This document shows, one piece after another, positions 45,192-53,682 of a stretch of DNA of 64,000 nt (position 1 is the stretch's first letter; each line of letters begins with the position of its first letter). This DNA comes from Leptolyngbyaceae cyanobacterium C42_A2020_001. Its GTDB lineage: Bacteria; Cyanobacteriota; Cyanobacteriia; Leptolyngbyales; Leptolyngbyaceae. The notes under the pieces were generated by a model. It was not told the origin of the DNA and ran no database searches. It saw only the letters and a list, made by a program, of their open reading frames with translations. The translations under genes and the position numbers were made by a program. The DNA lies in assembly GCA_015272515.1 (NCBI GenBank), contig JACYLN010000123.1, positions 1 to 64,000 of the forward strand, in the 5' to 3' direction.

Positions 45192-46487
45192 ATGCAGGTA
45201 TCTCCTGAGAAAAACATAAACGCCGACACTCCTTTGCAGCTCTTGCTGTTCGTAGACAAGCGCCCTAGTTCGAGGGAGCAAGTTCGGCAGGTTCGTAGTG
45301 CCTTGAAAGAGCTAAAAGAAGAATGCGATTTTGAAGTTCAATTCATTGACGTAACTGAACAGCCGTATTTAGCTGAGTATTTTCGGTTAGTTGCCACACC
45401 TGCCTTGATCAAAATTCATCCAGAACCGAGGCAAACGCTTGCCGGGAGCAATCTGGTACAACAACTAGAGCAATGGTGGCCCCAGTGGCAACGTTCCGTT
45501 GCAGAGTACTTAGAAAAAACCAGCCAATCTTTACCAGAAGACAACATAGCTACGGAGAAAGTTTTGTTGGCGATGGCAAATCAAACTCAGCGAGAAGAAA
45601 TAGGGTTGGGCATTGCTAATACAACGCAGCCTTCCTTAGAAATTACATCTACCAATATGAGCGATCGCCCAGAAACGCCGTCTCTCGTAAAATCCGTCTC
45701 CTATTCGGCGGAACAAATCCAGCTTTCCGACGAAATCTTTCGTTTACGGCAGGAAAAAGAAGAACTGCAACACCAACTCCAGTTCAAAGATCAGATCATT
45801 TCCATGCTGGCGCATGATTTGCGAAACCCTCTTACCGCCGCATCGATCGCGCTCGAAACCCTAGAGATGGGCTACAACCCCAAAGATGGCTCAGAGTCGC
45901 GGCTCACTCCTGCTCTCACTTTGCAGTTACTCAAACACGCCCGCACCCAAACCAGGGTCATTGATCGCATGATTACAGATATCCTGCAAGCGGCGCGAGG
46001 CACCGGAGCCGAACTGCGAATTCAACCAGAAAAGCTAAACATGGGCAAGTTATGCCTGGACGTATTAGAGCATTTGAAAGACCGCTTTCAGGCAAAGTCG
46101 CTGCACGTTGACAAAGACATTCCCTCAGACCTGCCAAACGTTTTAGCCGATCAAGAACGCATTCGTCAGGTAATTGTCAACTTGCTAGACAACGCCATTA
46201 AATACACCCCTGTTGGGGGCACCATTCAACTTTCAGCCCTACACCGCACCACCCAAAAAATTCAAATTAGCGTATGCGACAACGGTCCTGGGATTCCTAT
46301 TGAGAACCAGGAACACATTTTCGAGGAACGTTATCGCCTCAAGCGAGATGAAGACAAAGATGGCTATGGCATTGGTTTGTCTCTCTGCCAACGCATTATT
46401 CGAGCACACTACGGGCGCATCTGGGTAGACTCTACCGCCAATCAGGGAAGTTGTTTTCACTTTACCCTTCCCGTGTTTCAAGGTTAG
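45192..46487 (+). CDS. sasA: circadian clock-associated sensor kinase SasA
   Basis: SasA binds KaiC through an N-terminal KaiB-like thioredoxin-fold domain and passes phosphate to RpaA, driving circadian transcription. Here the 431-residue protein has the KaiB-like domain at about residues 14-105 ([24 protein letters not shown] and [14 protein letters not shown]), a coiled coil, HisKA with His208 in [12 protein letters not shown], and HATPase with [22 protein letters not shown] and [12 protein letters not shown] lies six bases before ATG 45192. No kai genes are in the window. Its TAG stop overlaps the YqiA-like gene's TAA stop on the opposite strand by four bases. Confidence 0.92.
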   Translation: MQVSPEKNINADTPLQLLLFVDKRPSSREQVRQVRSALKELKEECDFEVQFIDVTEQPYLAEYFRLVATPALIKIHPEPRQTLAGSNLVQQLEQWWPQWQRSVAEYLEKTSQSLPEDNIATEKVLLAMANQTQREEIGLGIANTTQPSLEITSTNMSDRPETPSLVKSVSYSAEQIQLSDEIFRLRQEKEELQHQLQFKDQIISMLAHDLRNPLTAASIALETLEMGYNPKDGSESRLTPALTLQLLKHARTQTRVIDRMITDILQAARGTGAELRIQPEKLNMGKLCLDVLEHLKDRFQAKSLHVDKDIPSDLPNVLADQERIRQVIVNLLDNAIKYTPVGGTIQLSALHRTTQKIQISVCDNGPGIPIENQEHIFEERYRLKRDEDKDGYGIGLSLCQRIIRAHYGRIWVDSTANQGSCFHFTLPVFQG

Positions 46488-47137
46488 ACAGCATTTTTTA
46501 ATTTCAGGTCACAAAACTCATAGACAAGCTGCCAGATTTGATCACTCACATTGGTCAACGCGTGGTCGCTGTCTACTTCAACCAGCCGCACCCACGGGCG
46601 AGATTTGGTAAACTCAACACTGGATTGCAACGGGATCACCTCATCATGCTCGCCATGCACAATCAGAGTAGGGATCTGCCGTTGAATTTCAGCTTCGCGA
46701 TATTGGGCAGCATCTTCGGCAAAGCGATAGCTGATCGGTAGCATCTTCTCTTCACCGTGGTGATACACCGACAGAAACCCCTCTGTTTTCCACTGTTGCA
46801 CCTGTTCGTATCCCAACTGGGGAATCCAGTGAGACAGAAACCCAAAGGCAGGTGCTAGTAGAACCAGACGTTCCACTTGGGGGTGGGTTTGTCCTAGCCA
46901 GGCAGCCGTTAACCCACCAAAGCTAGAGCCAATTAAGGTAACTGTAGCCGGAGCAGGGGGAAGTTCTGCTTCAACCTGTTGCAACTGCCGGGTCAGCGTA
47001 AGATGGGTAAAGTCTCCCTGGTTGAGATCGGGAATGTGGAGCGGAATACCAAGTTGAGCGAAGCGATCGCGCAAGTCCTTTGCCTTTGCAGACTGAGGTC
47101 CTGAAGCAAACCCGTGTAGGTAAATAAAATCGTGCAT
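46484..47137 (-). CDS. YqiA/YcfP-type alpha/beta-fold hydrolase
   Basis: A 217-residue esterase-like protein. It starts [19 protein letters not shown] (oxyanion region), has the nucleophile motif GSSFGG near residue 72 and [14 protein letters not shown] plus VDSDHALT for the Asp-His pair. This matches the YqiA/YcfP family of small hydrolases. The substrate is unknown. Its TAA stop overlaps the sasA TAG stop on the other strand by four bases (TTAG at 46484-46487). Confidence 0.85.
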   Translation of the reverse strand: MHDFIYLHGFASGPQSAKAKDLRDRFAQLGIPLHIPDLNQGDFTHLTLTRQLQQVEAELPPAPATVTLIGSSFGGLTAAWLGQTHPQVERLVLLAPAFGFLSHWIPQLGYEQVQQWKTEGFLSVYHHGEEKMLPISYRFAEDAAQYREAEIQRQIPTLIVHGEHDEVIPLQSSVEFTKSRPWVRLVEVDSDHALTNVSDQIWQLVYEFCDLKLKNAV

Positions 47138-47216
47138 TCTTTTCAGGTCATCCTTAAGTTACAACTGCCAGGCTTTGGCGATCGCTGCGTTCTTGCGAGT
47201 TCTTGCAATCAATCCC

Positions 47217-48257
47217 CTAAGCCAGTTGCGGCTCCACCACGGATGCCACAGGTGCAGAAGATTGAGCCGGAACAGACGAACTCAACACGTTCACCATTTT
47301 GCTCACAACCTTGCGATGCGTCCAGTATCCAGTGTGACTATGTGCTAACGGAATGCCCCAATTGGTGACGGCAACGTCTTCTAGCTGGCACGTCCAGTTC
47401 TGCGGATTGCGTCCAAATAAACGAGTTAATGGGAAGGCAACGGCATCTAGTGGATCATAGAAGTTGTACCAGCCGCGATCGCAGCCCCGCACTGGGTTAA
47501 AGATTTTTTGGAAGGGGTGATCATTTAGCCATAGTGTGCCATTTCGCAGCATGAATAATCCAATGGGTGCCCCCAGCGTAAAGAAGTAACGGAAACGTTC
47601 TTGTAATAAGGGTGCAATCGCGGGATCAGTCGGATCAGGTAATTCACGCTGTGGCTCTCGTTTTTGCAGATGACAATCCTCCGGTCGTTCTGCCTGGTTC
47701 AGCTTGGGCAGGTAAGGATCATCAGGATTTCCTTGAAACAGGTGATGCAAGTAATCAAACGCCAACACCGAACCGAGGGAGTGAGCCACAATGCTATAAG
47801 TTGCATCTTTATCGGCTTGTAGTACCTTTTCCAGTCCTTGCCACTCGCCATGCCCAAACCAAATCTGTTCCCATAAGGTACGGCGAATCAAGTTCACATC
47901 TTTTGAAACATAGGCAATTACATCGCCCAAAAAGAATGTGGCAAAACTATGGGCCTTGTAGGGAATAAAGTTGAGTAACCGCTGGAAAAAGGATTGCTTT
48001 TGATAATTCATCAGGTTGGGGTAGCAATCTTCAAACAAAAGCTGTTGCACACTCGATATACTCTGGGGGACAGCATCCAGTTTTTCGTGCCAGTTGATAT
48101 AACCATGCTCAAACCCTTGAGTAAATGAGCTTCCCGTGATGGTTTCAAAGTTTTTTGACAGTTGCTTCCAGAGCTGGGCAAAGCTAGGATCAAATGCCTG
48201 ACCGATTTTTTGGGGTTCACCCATACCGTGAATGAAGATCAGATAGTGCTTAGACAT
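47217..48257 (-). CDS. lipase-like alpha/beta hydrolase
   Basis: A 346-residue protein with an N-terminal YLIFIHGMGEPQ, typical of lipase-like alpha/beta hydrolases, and the nucleophile motif AHSLGS near residue 160. A TLGAPIGLFMLRNG strand and a FYDPLDAVAFPLTRLFG segment (likely carrying the acid residue) follow, and AHSHTGYWTH probably supplies the catalytic His. It lacks an obvious signal peptide. ATG 48257 is favoured with GGAGA nine bases upstream. The C-terminal 25 residues are Ser/Ala/Val-rich. The preferred substrate (acylglycerol or other ester) is unknown. Confidence 0.78.
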   Translation of the reverse strand: MSKHYLIFIHGMGEPQKIGQAFDPSFAQLWKQLSKNFETITGSSFTQGFEHGYINWHEKLDAVPQSISSVQQLLFEDCYPNLMNYQKQSFFQRLLNFIPYKAHSFATFFLGDVIAYVSKDVNLIRRTLWEQIWFGHGEWQGLEKVLQADKDATYSIVAHSLGSVLAFDYLHHLFQGNPDDPYLPKLNQAERPEDCHLQKREPQRELPDPTDPAIAPLLQERFRYFFTLGAPIGLFMLRNGTLWLNDHPFQKIFNPVRGCDRGWYNFYDPLDAVAFPLTRLFGRNPQNWTCQLEDVAVTNWGIPLAHSHTGYWTHRKVVSKMVNVLSSSVPAQSSAPVASVVEPQLA

Positions 48258-48350
48258 GAAATTCTCCAAAGGGGGCTTTGTTACGTCTCAGCTACAGTCT
48301 GAAAACTCTTCAGTTCGGATGACAATTGTCATCAGTTTGAGTGGTTTGAT

Positions 48351-48821
48351 CTAAAACGGCGCATCCATGCGATCGCGCTTCCCACCCCGTTGTTTAATCA
48401 CCTCATTGAGTTTCTGGCGTTGCTCTGCTGTCAGCACTTCTCGAATTGCCAGCATACTTTCCATCCGGGTATCTCCCAACTTCTGCTTTAAAGATTGAAG
48501 CTGGTCAAACTTTTGGCGCAGTTGATCGGTAGAGGCATTCCCTGCCATCAATTGTTTTAATTCTTGTTGTGCCTGTCGAACTGCCTGCCGTTGCTCAGTT
48601 AAGCGAGGCTCGTAGCGGCTGCGAATCTCTCGAATCCTCTGCACCTGTTCCGAACTCAGGTTGAGTGCTTTTAGCCAATCGGCACGCTCAGAACGACGTT
48701 GAGCTTGGCGCAGCGGGAATTGAACATTGGGGTTTGCCAGAACGATCGCGTCGGTCAAGCCTACCCCCCCTCCAGTTAAAAGGAGTAGAGCCGCGATCGC
48801 AGCAATCGAACGAACAGACAT
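48351..48821 (-). CDS. Spy/CpxP-like periplasmic protein
   Basis: A 156-residue protein with a signal peptide (about residues 1-25, AIAALLLLTGGGVGL) and a helical, Arg/Gln/Glu-rich mature domain. The LSSEQVQRIREIRSRYEPRLTEQ and LTAEQRQKLNEVIKQ segments are the two LTxxQ-type motifs of the Spy/CpxP/CnrX family. GGAG lies a few bases upstream of the start. It is the third gene of a sigma - anti-sigma - Spy-like operon, 38 bases after the anti-sigma gene. Spy-like proteins act as periplasmic chaperones or metal/stress sensors; here a sensor role is suggested by the context. Confidence 0.86.
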   Translation of the reverse strand: MSVRSIAAIAALLLLTGGGVGLTDAIVLANPNVQFPLRQAQRRSERADWLKALNLSSEQVQRIREIRSRYEPRLTEQRQAVRQAQQELKQLMAGNASTDQLRQKFDQLQSLKQKLGDTRMESMLAIREVLTAEQRQKLNEVIKQRGGKRDRMDAPF

Positions 48822-48859
48822 GGGTTGAATCTCCAAAAAATCAGGTGAAATCAAACGAA

Positions 48860-49252
48860 TTAATTAACGGGGGGTTCATCCGTTAGAGGAAGTAGTTCCT
48901 CCGTTTCGCTGGGTGGTTGTTCGGCAAGGTTACCCTGCCACGTACTTTCAATGAAGGTTTCTAGCTCTGCAAGTTCCGCGTCTGTCGGCTGCTGACGTGG
49001 TATCCACGCTTGATAGCCAACAATGGTTGCCACAAATCCTGCCGCGATCGCAGAGGGTAACAACCAGGCAACTCGGCGGGAAGGACGCGATCGCTGGGCG
49101 ATCAGCGGTTCACTCAGCCCAATTGCTTGTGGTGTATCATCAATCACAGCAAGGATACGGTTCTCCAAATCTGCGGCAGCGGGGGGAACAGTTGGACAAT
49201 TTTGCTGCAAAAAATTGGTTAAGTGATGGTCATCTTCAGGAAACGAGTTCAT
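48860..49252 (-). CDS. putative membrane anti-sigma factor
   Basis: A 130-residue protein with a cytoplasmic N-terminal region (about residues 1-58), one membrane segment (VAWLLPSAIAAGFVATIVGY, about 62-80) and a short acidic periplasmic tail. The position immediately behind an ECF sigma gene, with a four-base ATGA overlap, argues strongly for an anti-sigma factor. I see no HCC zinc-finger anti-sigma motif, so it belongs to a non-ZAS class. The acidic tail would face the Spy-like protein in the periplasm. Confidence 0.78.
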   Translation of the reverse strand: MNSFPEDDHHLTNFLQQNCPTVPPAAADLENRILAVIDDTPQAIGLSEPLIAQRSRPSRRVAWLLPSAIAAGFVATIVGYQAWIPRQQPTDAELAELETFIESTWQGNLAEQPPSETEELLPLTDEPPVN

Positions 49253-49833
49253 AGTTGGACTCCTTCTGTTTCTAAAAACTGGCGCATGGCAGCGCGGGCG
49301 TGAAATAAGCGAGATTTTACAGTTCCAAGTGGAATTTCTAAGATTTCAGCAATGTCTTTTTGAGGAACTTCTTCCAGGTCATGCAGCACCAATACCGTGC
49401 GATGGTCAAAGCTGAGATGCTCTAATCCTCGCTGTACCAGGTCTTGATAGTGCAGATGCATGACATCCGGAGCATCTTGTTGGGTAGAGGTATGAGTTGT
49501 GAGCCGTTGAAGTTGCGATCGCCCTTTTGCCGCCGCCTGCCGGTAATCTGCTGCCACATTCCAGGCGATGCGGTAGAGCCAGGTAGAAAATTTGGCTGAT
49601 TGCCGAAACTTAGGCAATCCTCTCCAGGCACGTAAGAAAACCTCCTGTACCAAATCATCCAACACAGAACCATCGCAAAGCTGGTAAAGAATCGCTCTTA
49701 CCCGTTGCTGATGCCGTCGATAAAGCGATCGGAAGCTTTGAGTATCTCCCTGAAGACTTTGCTGCACCAGCCTACTGTCATCATTTTCAGAATGGCTACC
49801 GTCTGACACTGTTTGCACCACAAACACCTGCAA
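49249..49833 (-). CDS. ECF-family RNA polymerase sigma factor
   Basis: A 194-residue group IV (ECF) sigma factor. Region 2 (SFRSLYRRHQQRVRAILYQLCDGSVLDDLVQEVFLRAW) has the core-binding and -10 contacts, and region 4 (VLVLHDLEEVPQKDIAEILEIPLGTVKSRLFHARAAMRQFL) carries the -35 HTH. The TTG start at 49833 is supported by GGAGG six bases upstream; a GTG at 49827 is the alternative. It heads the operon with the anti-sigma and Spy-like genes. The ECF subgroup and its regulon are not determined. Confidence 0.92.
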   Translation of the reverse strand: MQVFVVQTVSDGSHSENDDSRLVQQSLQGDTQSFRSLYRRHQQRVRAILYQLCDGSVLDDLVQEVFLRAWRGLPKFRQSAKFSTWLYRIAWNVAADYRQAAAKGRSQLQRLTTHTSTQQDAPDVMHLHYQDLVQRGLEHLSFDHRTVLVLHDLEEVPQKDIAEILEIPLGTVKSRLFHARAAMRQFLETEGVQL

Positions 49834-50008
49834 AACGATCCTCCACCCGGTTAGTTAATCACAAACTTAGACCCAATGACTCCACAAAAGGTTCATTGAC
49901 CAGCGTTGGAAATTTGAGAAAGACGGGAATACTGAAGAAAGACGCGTTCCTGAAGCGAACACGGTAGAGTAAACCTATCAATTACTGGATCTATTTATCA
50001 CGCTGTCC

Positions 50009-50920
50009 ATGTCTTCCGTTCCCACCCTCGCTGAATCGGTCGTGCTCCTCACTGGTGCCTCCACAGGCATTGGTGCTGCTTTGGCAAAAATGTTGGCAAC
50101 TCGTTATTCAGGCATCCGATTAGTGTTGGCTGCTCGCAACCAAGAGCGGCTAGAGCAGGTTGCCGCAGTGTGCCAACAGGCAGGCGCAGAGACGCTGGTT
50201 GTTCCCACTGATTTGTCTCAAATAGAACAAGGACAGGCACTTGCCCAGATAGCGCTAGACCATTTTGGGCGGGTGGATGTGTTGGTGAACAACGCTGGTT
50301 ACGGGCAGATGGGGCCTCTAGAACTCATGACTCCTGATGAGTGTCGGCGGCAGTTTGAGGTGAATGTGCTAGGACCTCTGGCGTTAACCCAAACTATTAT
50401 TCCATCCATGCGCGATCGCGGCGGCGGCAGAATCATCAACATCAGCTCCATTGGTGGCAGAACCGCGTTCCCTTTTGGTGGACTCTACAGCGGTTCCAAA
50501 TTTGCCCTCGAAGCCCTCAGCGATGCTCTCCGCATGGAGCTAGAGCCATTCAATATCAAAGTCAGCGTGGTTGAGCCAGGGGCAGTTCACAACGAATTCT
50601 TGGATGTGGTCAAGCAAGAAATTGAAACCGCCATACCCGATCCAGAAAACACACCCTATCGCGCCGCCTTTGCTACTTTTGGCGAGTTGGATAAACGCAC
50701 CAAAGCAACTGCCTGGACTTCCGATCAGGTTGCTGAAGTCATCATCAGAGTGTTGAAAGCTAAACAGCCCCGCCCCCGCTATGTGGCGGCAACAGCCGGT
50801 GGTTTTTTAGTGTTTCTATTAACCAAAGTGCTGCCCACAAAAGCAGTTGATCGGTTTTGGCAGCGGTTTTATGGAATTGACCAGATTGCAAAAGACTGGA
50901 GGTATCAAAAACAAATTTAA
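50009..50920 (+). CDS. SDR family oxidoreductase
   Basis: A 303-residue short-chain dehydrogenase. The cofactor motif TGASTGIGAALAKM is near residue 15, with the NNAGYG motif, the catalytic Ser (NISSIGG) and the YSGSK active-site Tyr/Lys pair. The C-terminus has a hydrophobic segment (GGFLVFLLTKVL), which suggests membrane association, as in the 17-beta-HSD12-like classical SDRs. The substrate is unknown. It starts at ATG 50009, well separated from the divergent ECF operon, which begins about 175 bases upstream. Confidence 0.9.
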   Translation: MSSVPTLAESVVLLTGASTGIGAALAKMLATRYSGIRLVLAARNQERLEQVAAVCQQAGAETLVVPTDLSQIEQGQALAQIALDHFGRVDVLVNNAGYGQMGPLELMTPDECRRQFEVNVLGPLALTQTIIPSMRDRGGGRIINISSIGGRTAFPFGGLYSGSKFALEALSDALRMELEPFNIKVSVVEPGAVHNEFLDVVKQEIETAIPDPENTPYRAAFATFGELDKRTKATAWTSDQVAEVIIRVLKAKQPRPRYVAATAGGFLVFLLTKVLPTKAVDRFWQRFYGIDQIAKDWRYQKQI

Positions 50921-51131
50921 GATTGCTTATTTTGGATTGACTATCACGAATTGTTTGAAAAATTGTATGTTTTTCAGTTCAAGATTTGTTTTACTTCGTG
51001 ACGATACTTTATCAAACTAAGTAACATCTAGGCTAGGACACGGGGTGTGAACCAACCAAAGCGCTGAGATTTACTAACTAGCCTGATTTTTTGTTCGTCT
51101 ACTTGTCCTCCTACAGAGTTGAGCTAGAGCT

Positions 51132-52229
51132 GTGGTTGAATCGAATGGAAACGACTGTCAAGTCACAATTCTGGAGAAAACCTGCCGGATTAGTATTCCG
51201 CCCGTTTTTACCGTAAAGAAGGCATTGGAGTTTAAGCAAAGTTTCCAACAAGCCTGTCAAAACAATCCAGACCTGACCCATGTTTCACTAGATTTTAGCG
51301 AAACAAAATTCATGGACAGTAGTGGGATTGGAGCATTGGTTGCTAGCCGCAAGTTAGCTCAAAAACAAGGGTTTGAATTGGTTTTACAAAACGTTTCACA
51401 GCAGGTTTTGTCTGCCCTTGCCCTTGCCGATCTTGATAAGTTTTTTGTGATTGAACAAGCTCCACCCGCGCCAAAAACTTCCACCTCAACGGCGGCAGCA
51501 AATGCATCGAGCGATCGCCTCCCCAGAGGAACAGCAGCATCCCTAAGTTCGCCTTCTGCAAAGCTGGTGCCCAAGCGATTCAGAAACATGGTGAAGTCTG
51601 AGGAGCAACCGTTTATCACTCATCCATCCGTGAAGTCTGTGCCAAAACGCGTTATGGATGTAGTAGGCGCGTTAATCGGTTTGGCAATTACGGCAGTCTT
51701 GTTCCCTTTCATTGCGATCGCCATTAAGCTTGACAGTCGCGGACCCATTTTCTTTGGACAGGTGCGCTGTTCACAAATGGGTAAACGCTTCAAAATGTGG
51801 AAGTTTCGTTCTATGTGTACCGATGCCGAAGCGAAAAAACATCTGGTGCAAAACGAAGCCGAAGGAGCCATCTTTAAAGCTAAGAATGACCCCCGAATTA
51901 CTCGTGTCGGTCGCATCTTGCGAAAGACCAGTTTGGATGAATTACCCCAATTTTGGAATGTGTTGAAAGGCGAGATGAGCCTGGTTGGCACTCGTCCTCC
52001 CACACCAGACGAAGTGGAGAAGTATGAAATTTTGCAATGGCAACGGCTCGACATTAAACCTGGAATGACAGGTGAATGGCAGGTGAACGGACGCTCTTCT
52101 GTGAAAAACTTTGAAGACATCGTTCGCCTCGACTTGAAGTATCAAGAAAACTGGAGCCTCAAATACGATGTTGAATTGATCTTCAAAACTATTTGGGTCA
52201 TCTTCAACAAAAACTCTGGTGCTATGTAA
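51132..52229 (+). CDS. STAS domain - polyprenyl-phosphate sugar transferase fusion
   Basis: A 365-residue two-domain protein. Residues 1-105 form a STAS (anti-sigma-factor antagonist-like) domain: VSLDFSETKFMDSSGIGALVASRKLA, where the serine in MDSSGIG is the phosphorylation site in SpoIIAA-type proteins. A Ser/Ala/Pro-rich linker (about 108-150) leads to a bacterial sugar transferase domain: one membrane segment (DVVGALIGLAITAVLFPFIAIAI), the KMWKFRSM motif, LRKTSLDELPQFWNVLKGEMSLVGTRPP and GMTGEWQVNGRSS. Such enzymes attach the first sugar-phosphate to undecaprenyl phosphate for exopolysaccharide synthesis. The fusion suggests that initiation is switched by partner binding or phosphorylation. 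The start is GTG 51132. Confidence 0.88.
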   Translation: MVESNGNDCQVTILEKTCRISIPPVFTVKKALEFKQSFQQACQNNPDLTHVSLDFSETKFMDSSGIGALVASRKLAQKQGFELVLQNVSQQVLSALALADLDKFFVIEQAPPAPKTSTSTAAANASSDRLPRGTAASLSSPSAKLVPKRFRNMVKSEEQPFITHPSVKSVPKRVMDVVGALIGLAITAVLFPFIAIAIKLDSRGPIFFGQVRCSQMGKRFKMWKFRSMCTDAEAKKHLVQNEAEGAIFKAKNDPRITRVGRILRKTSLDELPQFWNVLKGEMSLVGTRPPTPDEVEKYEILQWQRLDIKPGMTGEWQVNGRSSVKNFEDIVRLDLKYQENWSLKYDVELIFKTIWVIFNKNSGAM

Positions 52230-52257
52230 CCCAGTGGTCGAATGGTTCTGGTCTTAA

Positions 52258-52301
52258 AGTGAAAAGCGATCGCTTCTTAACCGGAGCGATCGCTTTTCAC
52301 T
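52258..52301. terminator. perfect 17-bp twin-HIP1 hairpin
   Basis: AGTGAAAAGCGATCGCT at 52258-52274 pairs perfectly with its reverse complement at 52285-52301, leaving a ten-base loop. It starts 29 bases after the STAS-sugar transferase stop, so it could serve as its terminator or stabilise the mRNA end. No U-run follows, so classical Rho-independent termination is uncertain. Confidence 0.7.
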
Positions 52302-52383
52302 ACCAACACACCTGAGAGGAGAGCGTCAAATCCACTCTATTAAAAGTGGCAAAGCTAAAAGTGGCAAAGCCTCAGTAGAAACC

Positions 52384-52430
52384 ATTTTGAACTTTTAACT
52401 TTTCATTTTTAATTAATTCTTATTCCTTAA
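52384..52430. repeat. AT-rich dispersed repeat, copy 2
   Basis: ATTTTGAACTTTTAACTTTT through AATTCTTATTCCTTA resembles the element at 36419-36458. It lies between the twin-HIP1 hairpin and the 3' end of the MoeZ-like gene, and its last four bases overlap that gene's stop codon. It could be a remnant dispersed repeat. Confidence 0.5.
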
Positions 52431-53599
52431 TATTCCGGTACTGAAGGATCAACCTCTCTGCTCCAGGCGGTAATTCCACCCTTCACATTGATGCCGTCAA
52501 CGCCCGCCTGCTTCAAAATGCCGATTGCCTTTGCCGAGCGACCACCCATCTTGCAATGCACCACGAGTTTGTGACCATTGACGAGTTCCTTCACCTTGTC
52601 AACCCCATTGCCATTCTCAATATCTGGCAGCGGTACCAATACAGAACCAGGAATTCGGGCAATTTCATACTCATTGGGATTCCGCACATCCAACAGCACA
52701 AAATCATCATCTCCACTATCGAGAAGTTGCCTCAACTCCTGTACCGTCATCTCCTGCAAGTCAGACTGCTGCTGGGCTTCGGCGGCTTTTGCCTGGGGAA
52801 TACCACAGAACATTTCGTAATCGATCAACTTATCAATCACGGGACGCTCTGGATTGGGTCGTAGCTTCAGTTCTCGGAATTTCATATCCAGCGCATTGAA
52901 TAGCAACAGGCGACCATTCAACGTTGTGCCCTTGCCCAAAATGATCTTGATGGTTTCGGTTGCCTGAATCACACCAATAATCCCCGGCAGAATCCCCAAC
53001 ACGCCGCCCTCTGCACAGGAGGGCACGAGTCCGGGTGGGGGAGGTTCGGGGTACAGATCGCGGTAGTTGGGACCATCTTCGTAGTTAAAGACGGTTGCCT
53101 GCCCTTCAAAGCGGTAAATGGAGCCGTAGACATTGGGTTTGCCCAACAGCACGCAGGCATCATTGACCAGGTAGCGGGTGGGGAAGTTGTCGGTTCCGTC
53201 TACTACGATGTCGTAGGGTTCGGCGATTTGCAGAGCATTTTCGGAACTCAGGCGAGTTTCGTATAAATCCACCTGGCAGTAGGGGTTAATTTCCAGAATC
53301 CGATCTTTGGCAGAGTGGATTTTAGGCTTGCCGACCCAGGAGGTGCCATGAATCACCTGGCGCTGGAGGTTAGAGCGATCCACCACATCAAAATCCACAA
53401 TGCCAATGCGCCCAATCCCGGCCGCTGCAAGATAAAGCAGCAAGGGAGAACCCAGTCCGCCTGTACCAATACACAAAACGCTGGCAGCTTTCAGGCGCTT
53501 TTGACCTTCCAAGCCCACTTCTGGCAAGATCAAATGTCGTGAATAGCGTTCATATTCTTCTTTTTCGAGCTGGATTTCATCCAGGTTGGGATTCAGCAT
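52427..53599 (-). CDS. MoeZ/MoeB-type E1-like adenylyltransferase with rhodanese domain
   Basis: A 390-residue fusion of a ThiF/MoeB adenylating domain (about residues 18-270) and a C-terminal rhodanese domain (about 285-385). ATP-binding GTGGLGSPLLLYLAAAGIG and DRSNLQRQ are present. The zinc CxxC of E. coli MoeB is lost: the sequence reads NYRDLYPEPPPPGLVPSCAEGGV, as in MoeZ. The rhodanese active-site Cys lies in VVHCKMGGRS. The enzyme adenylates and thiolates ubiquitin-like sulfur carriers (MoaD/ThiS/CysO types). ATG 53599 is the start; the frame extends much further upstream through a low-complexity region without homology. Confidence 0.9.
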   Translation of the reverse strand: MLNPNLDEIQLEKEEYERYSRHLILPEVGLEGQKRLKAASVLCIGTGGLGSPLLLYLAAAGIGRIGIVDFDVVDRSNLQRQVIHGTSWVGKPKIHSAKDRILEINPYCQVDLYETRLSSENALQIAEPYDIVVDGTDNFPTRYLVNDACVLLGKPNVYGSIYRFEGQATVFNYEDGPNYRDLYPEPPPPGLVPSCAEGGVLGILPGIIGVIQATETIKIILGKGTTLNGRLLLFNALDMKFRELKLRPNPERPVIDKLIDYEMFCGIPQAKAAEAQQQSDLQEMTVQELRQLLDSGDDDFVLLDVRNPNEYEIARIPGSVLVPLPDIENGNGVDKVKELVNGHKLVVHCKMGGRSAKAIGILKQAGVDGINVKGGITAWSREVDPSVPEY

Positions 53600-53663
53600 A
53601 GTCAGTGTTTGCGGTGATGAATTGAGTAGATAAAGAGCTGGTGCAAGAATGGGGATGGGAGAT

Positions 53664-53674
53664 AGGGTGTAGGG
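53664..53674. repeat. AGGGTGTAGGG 11-mer (reverse-complement copy)
   Basis: This is the reverse complement of CCCTACACCCT found three times at 57264-57307. It sits in a purine-rich stretch (on the plus strand) between the moeZ-like and JAMM protease genes, in the moeZ-like leader. Confidence 0.6.
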
Positions 53675-53682
53675 TATGGGGG

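Noticed and set aside
51032-51092. Possible TPP riboswitch before the STAS-transferase gene (GGGGTG, then GCTGAGAT, then CCTGAT)
   Set aside because: The rest of the THI-box core, including the GGATAATGCCAGCG part and paired stems, is absent, and the gene is unrelated to thiamine. The matches are short enough to be chance.
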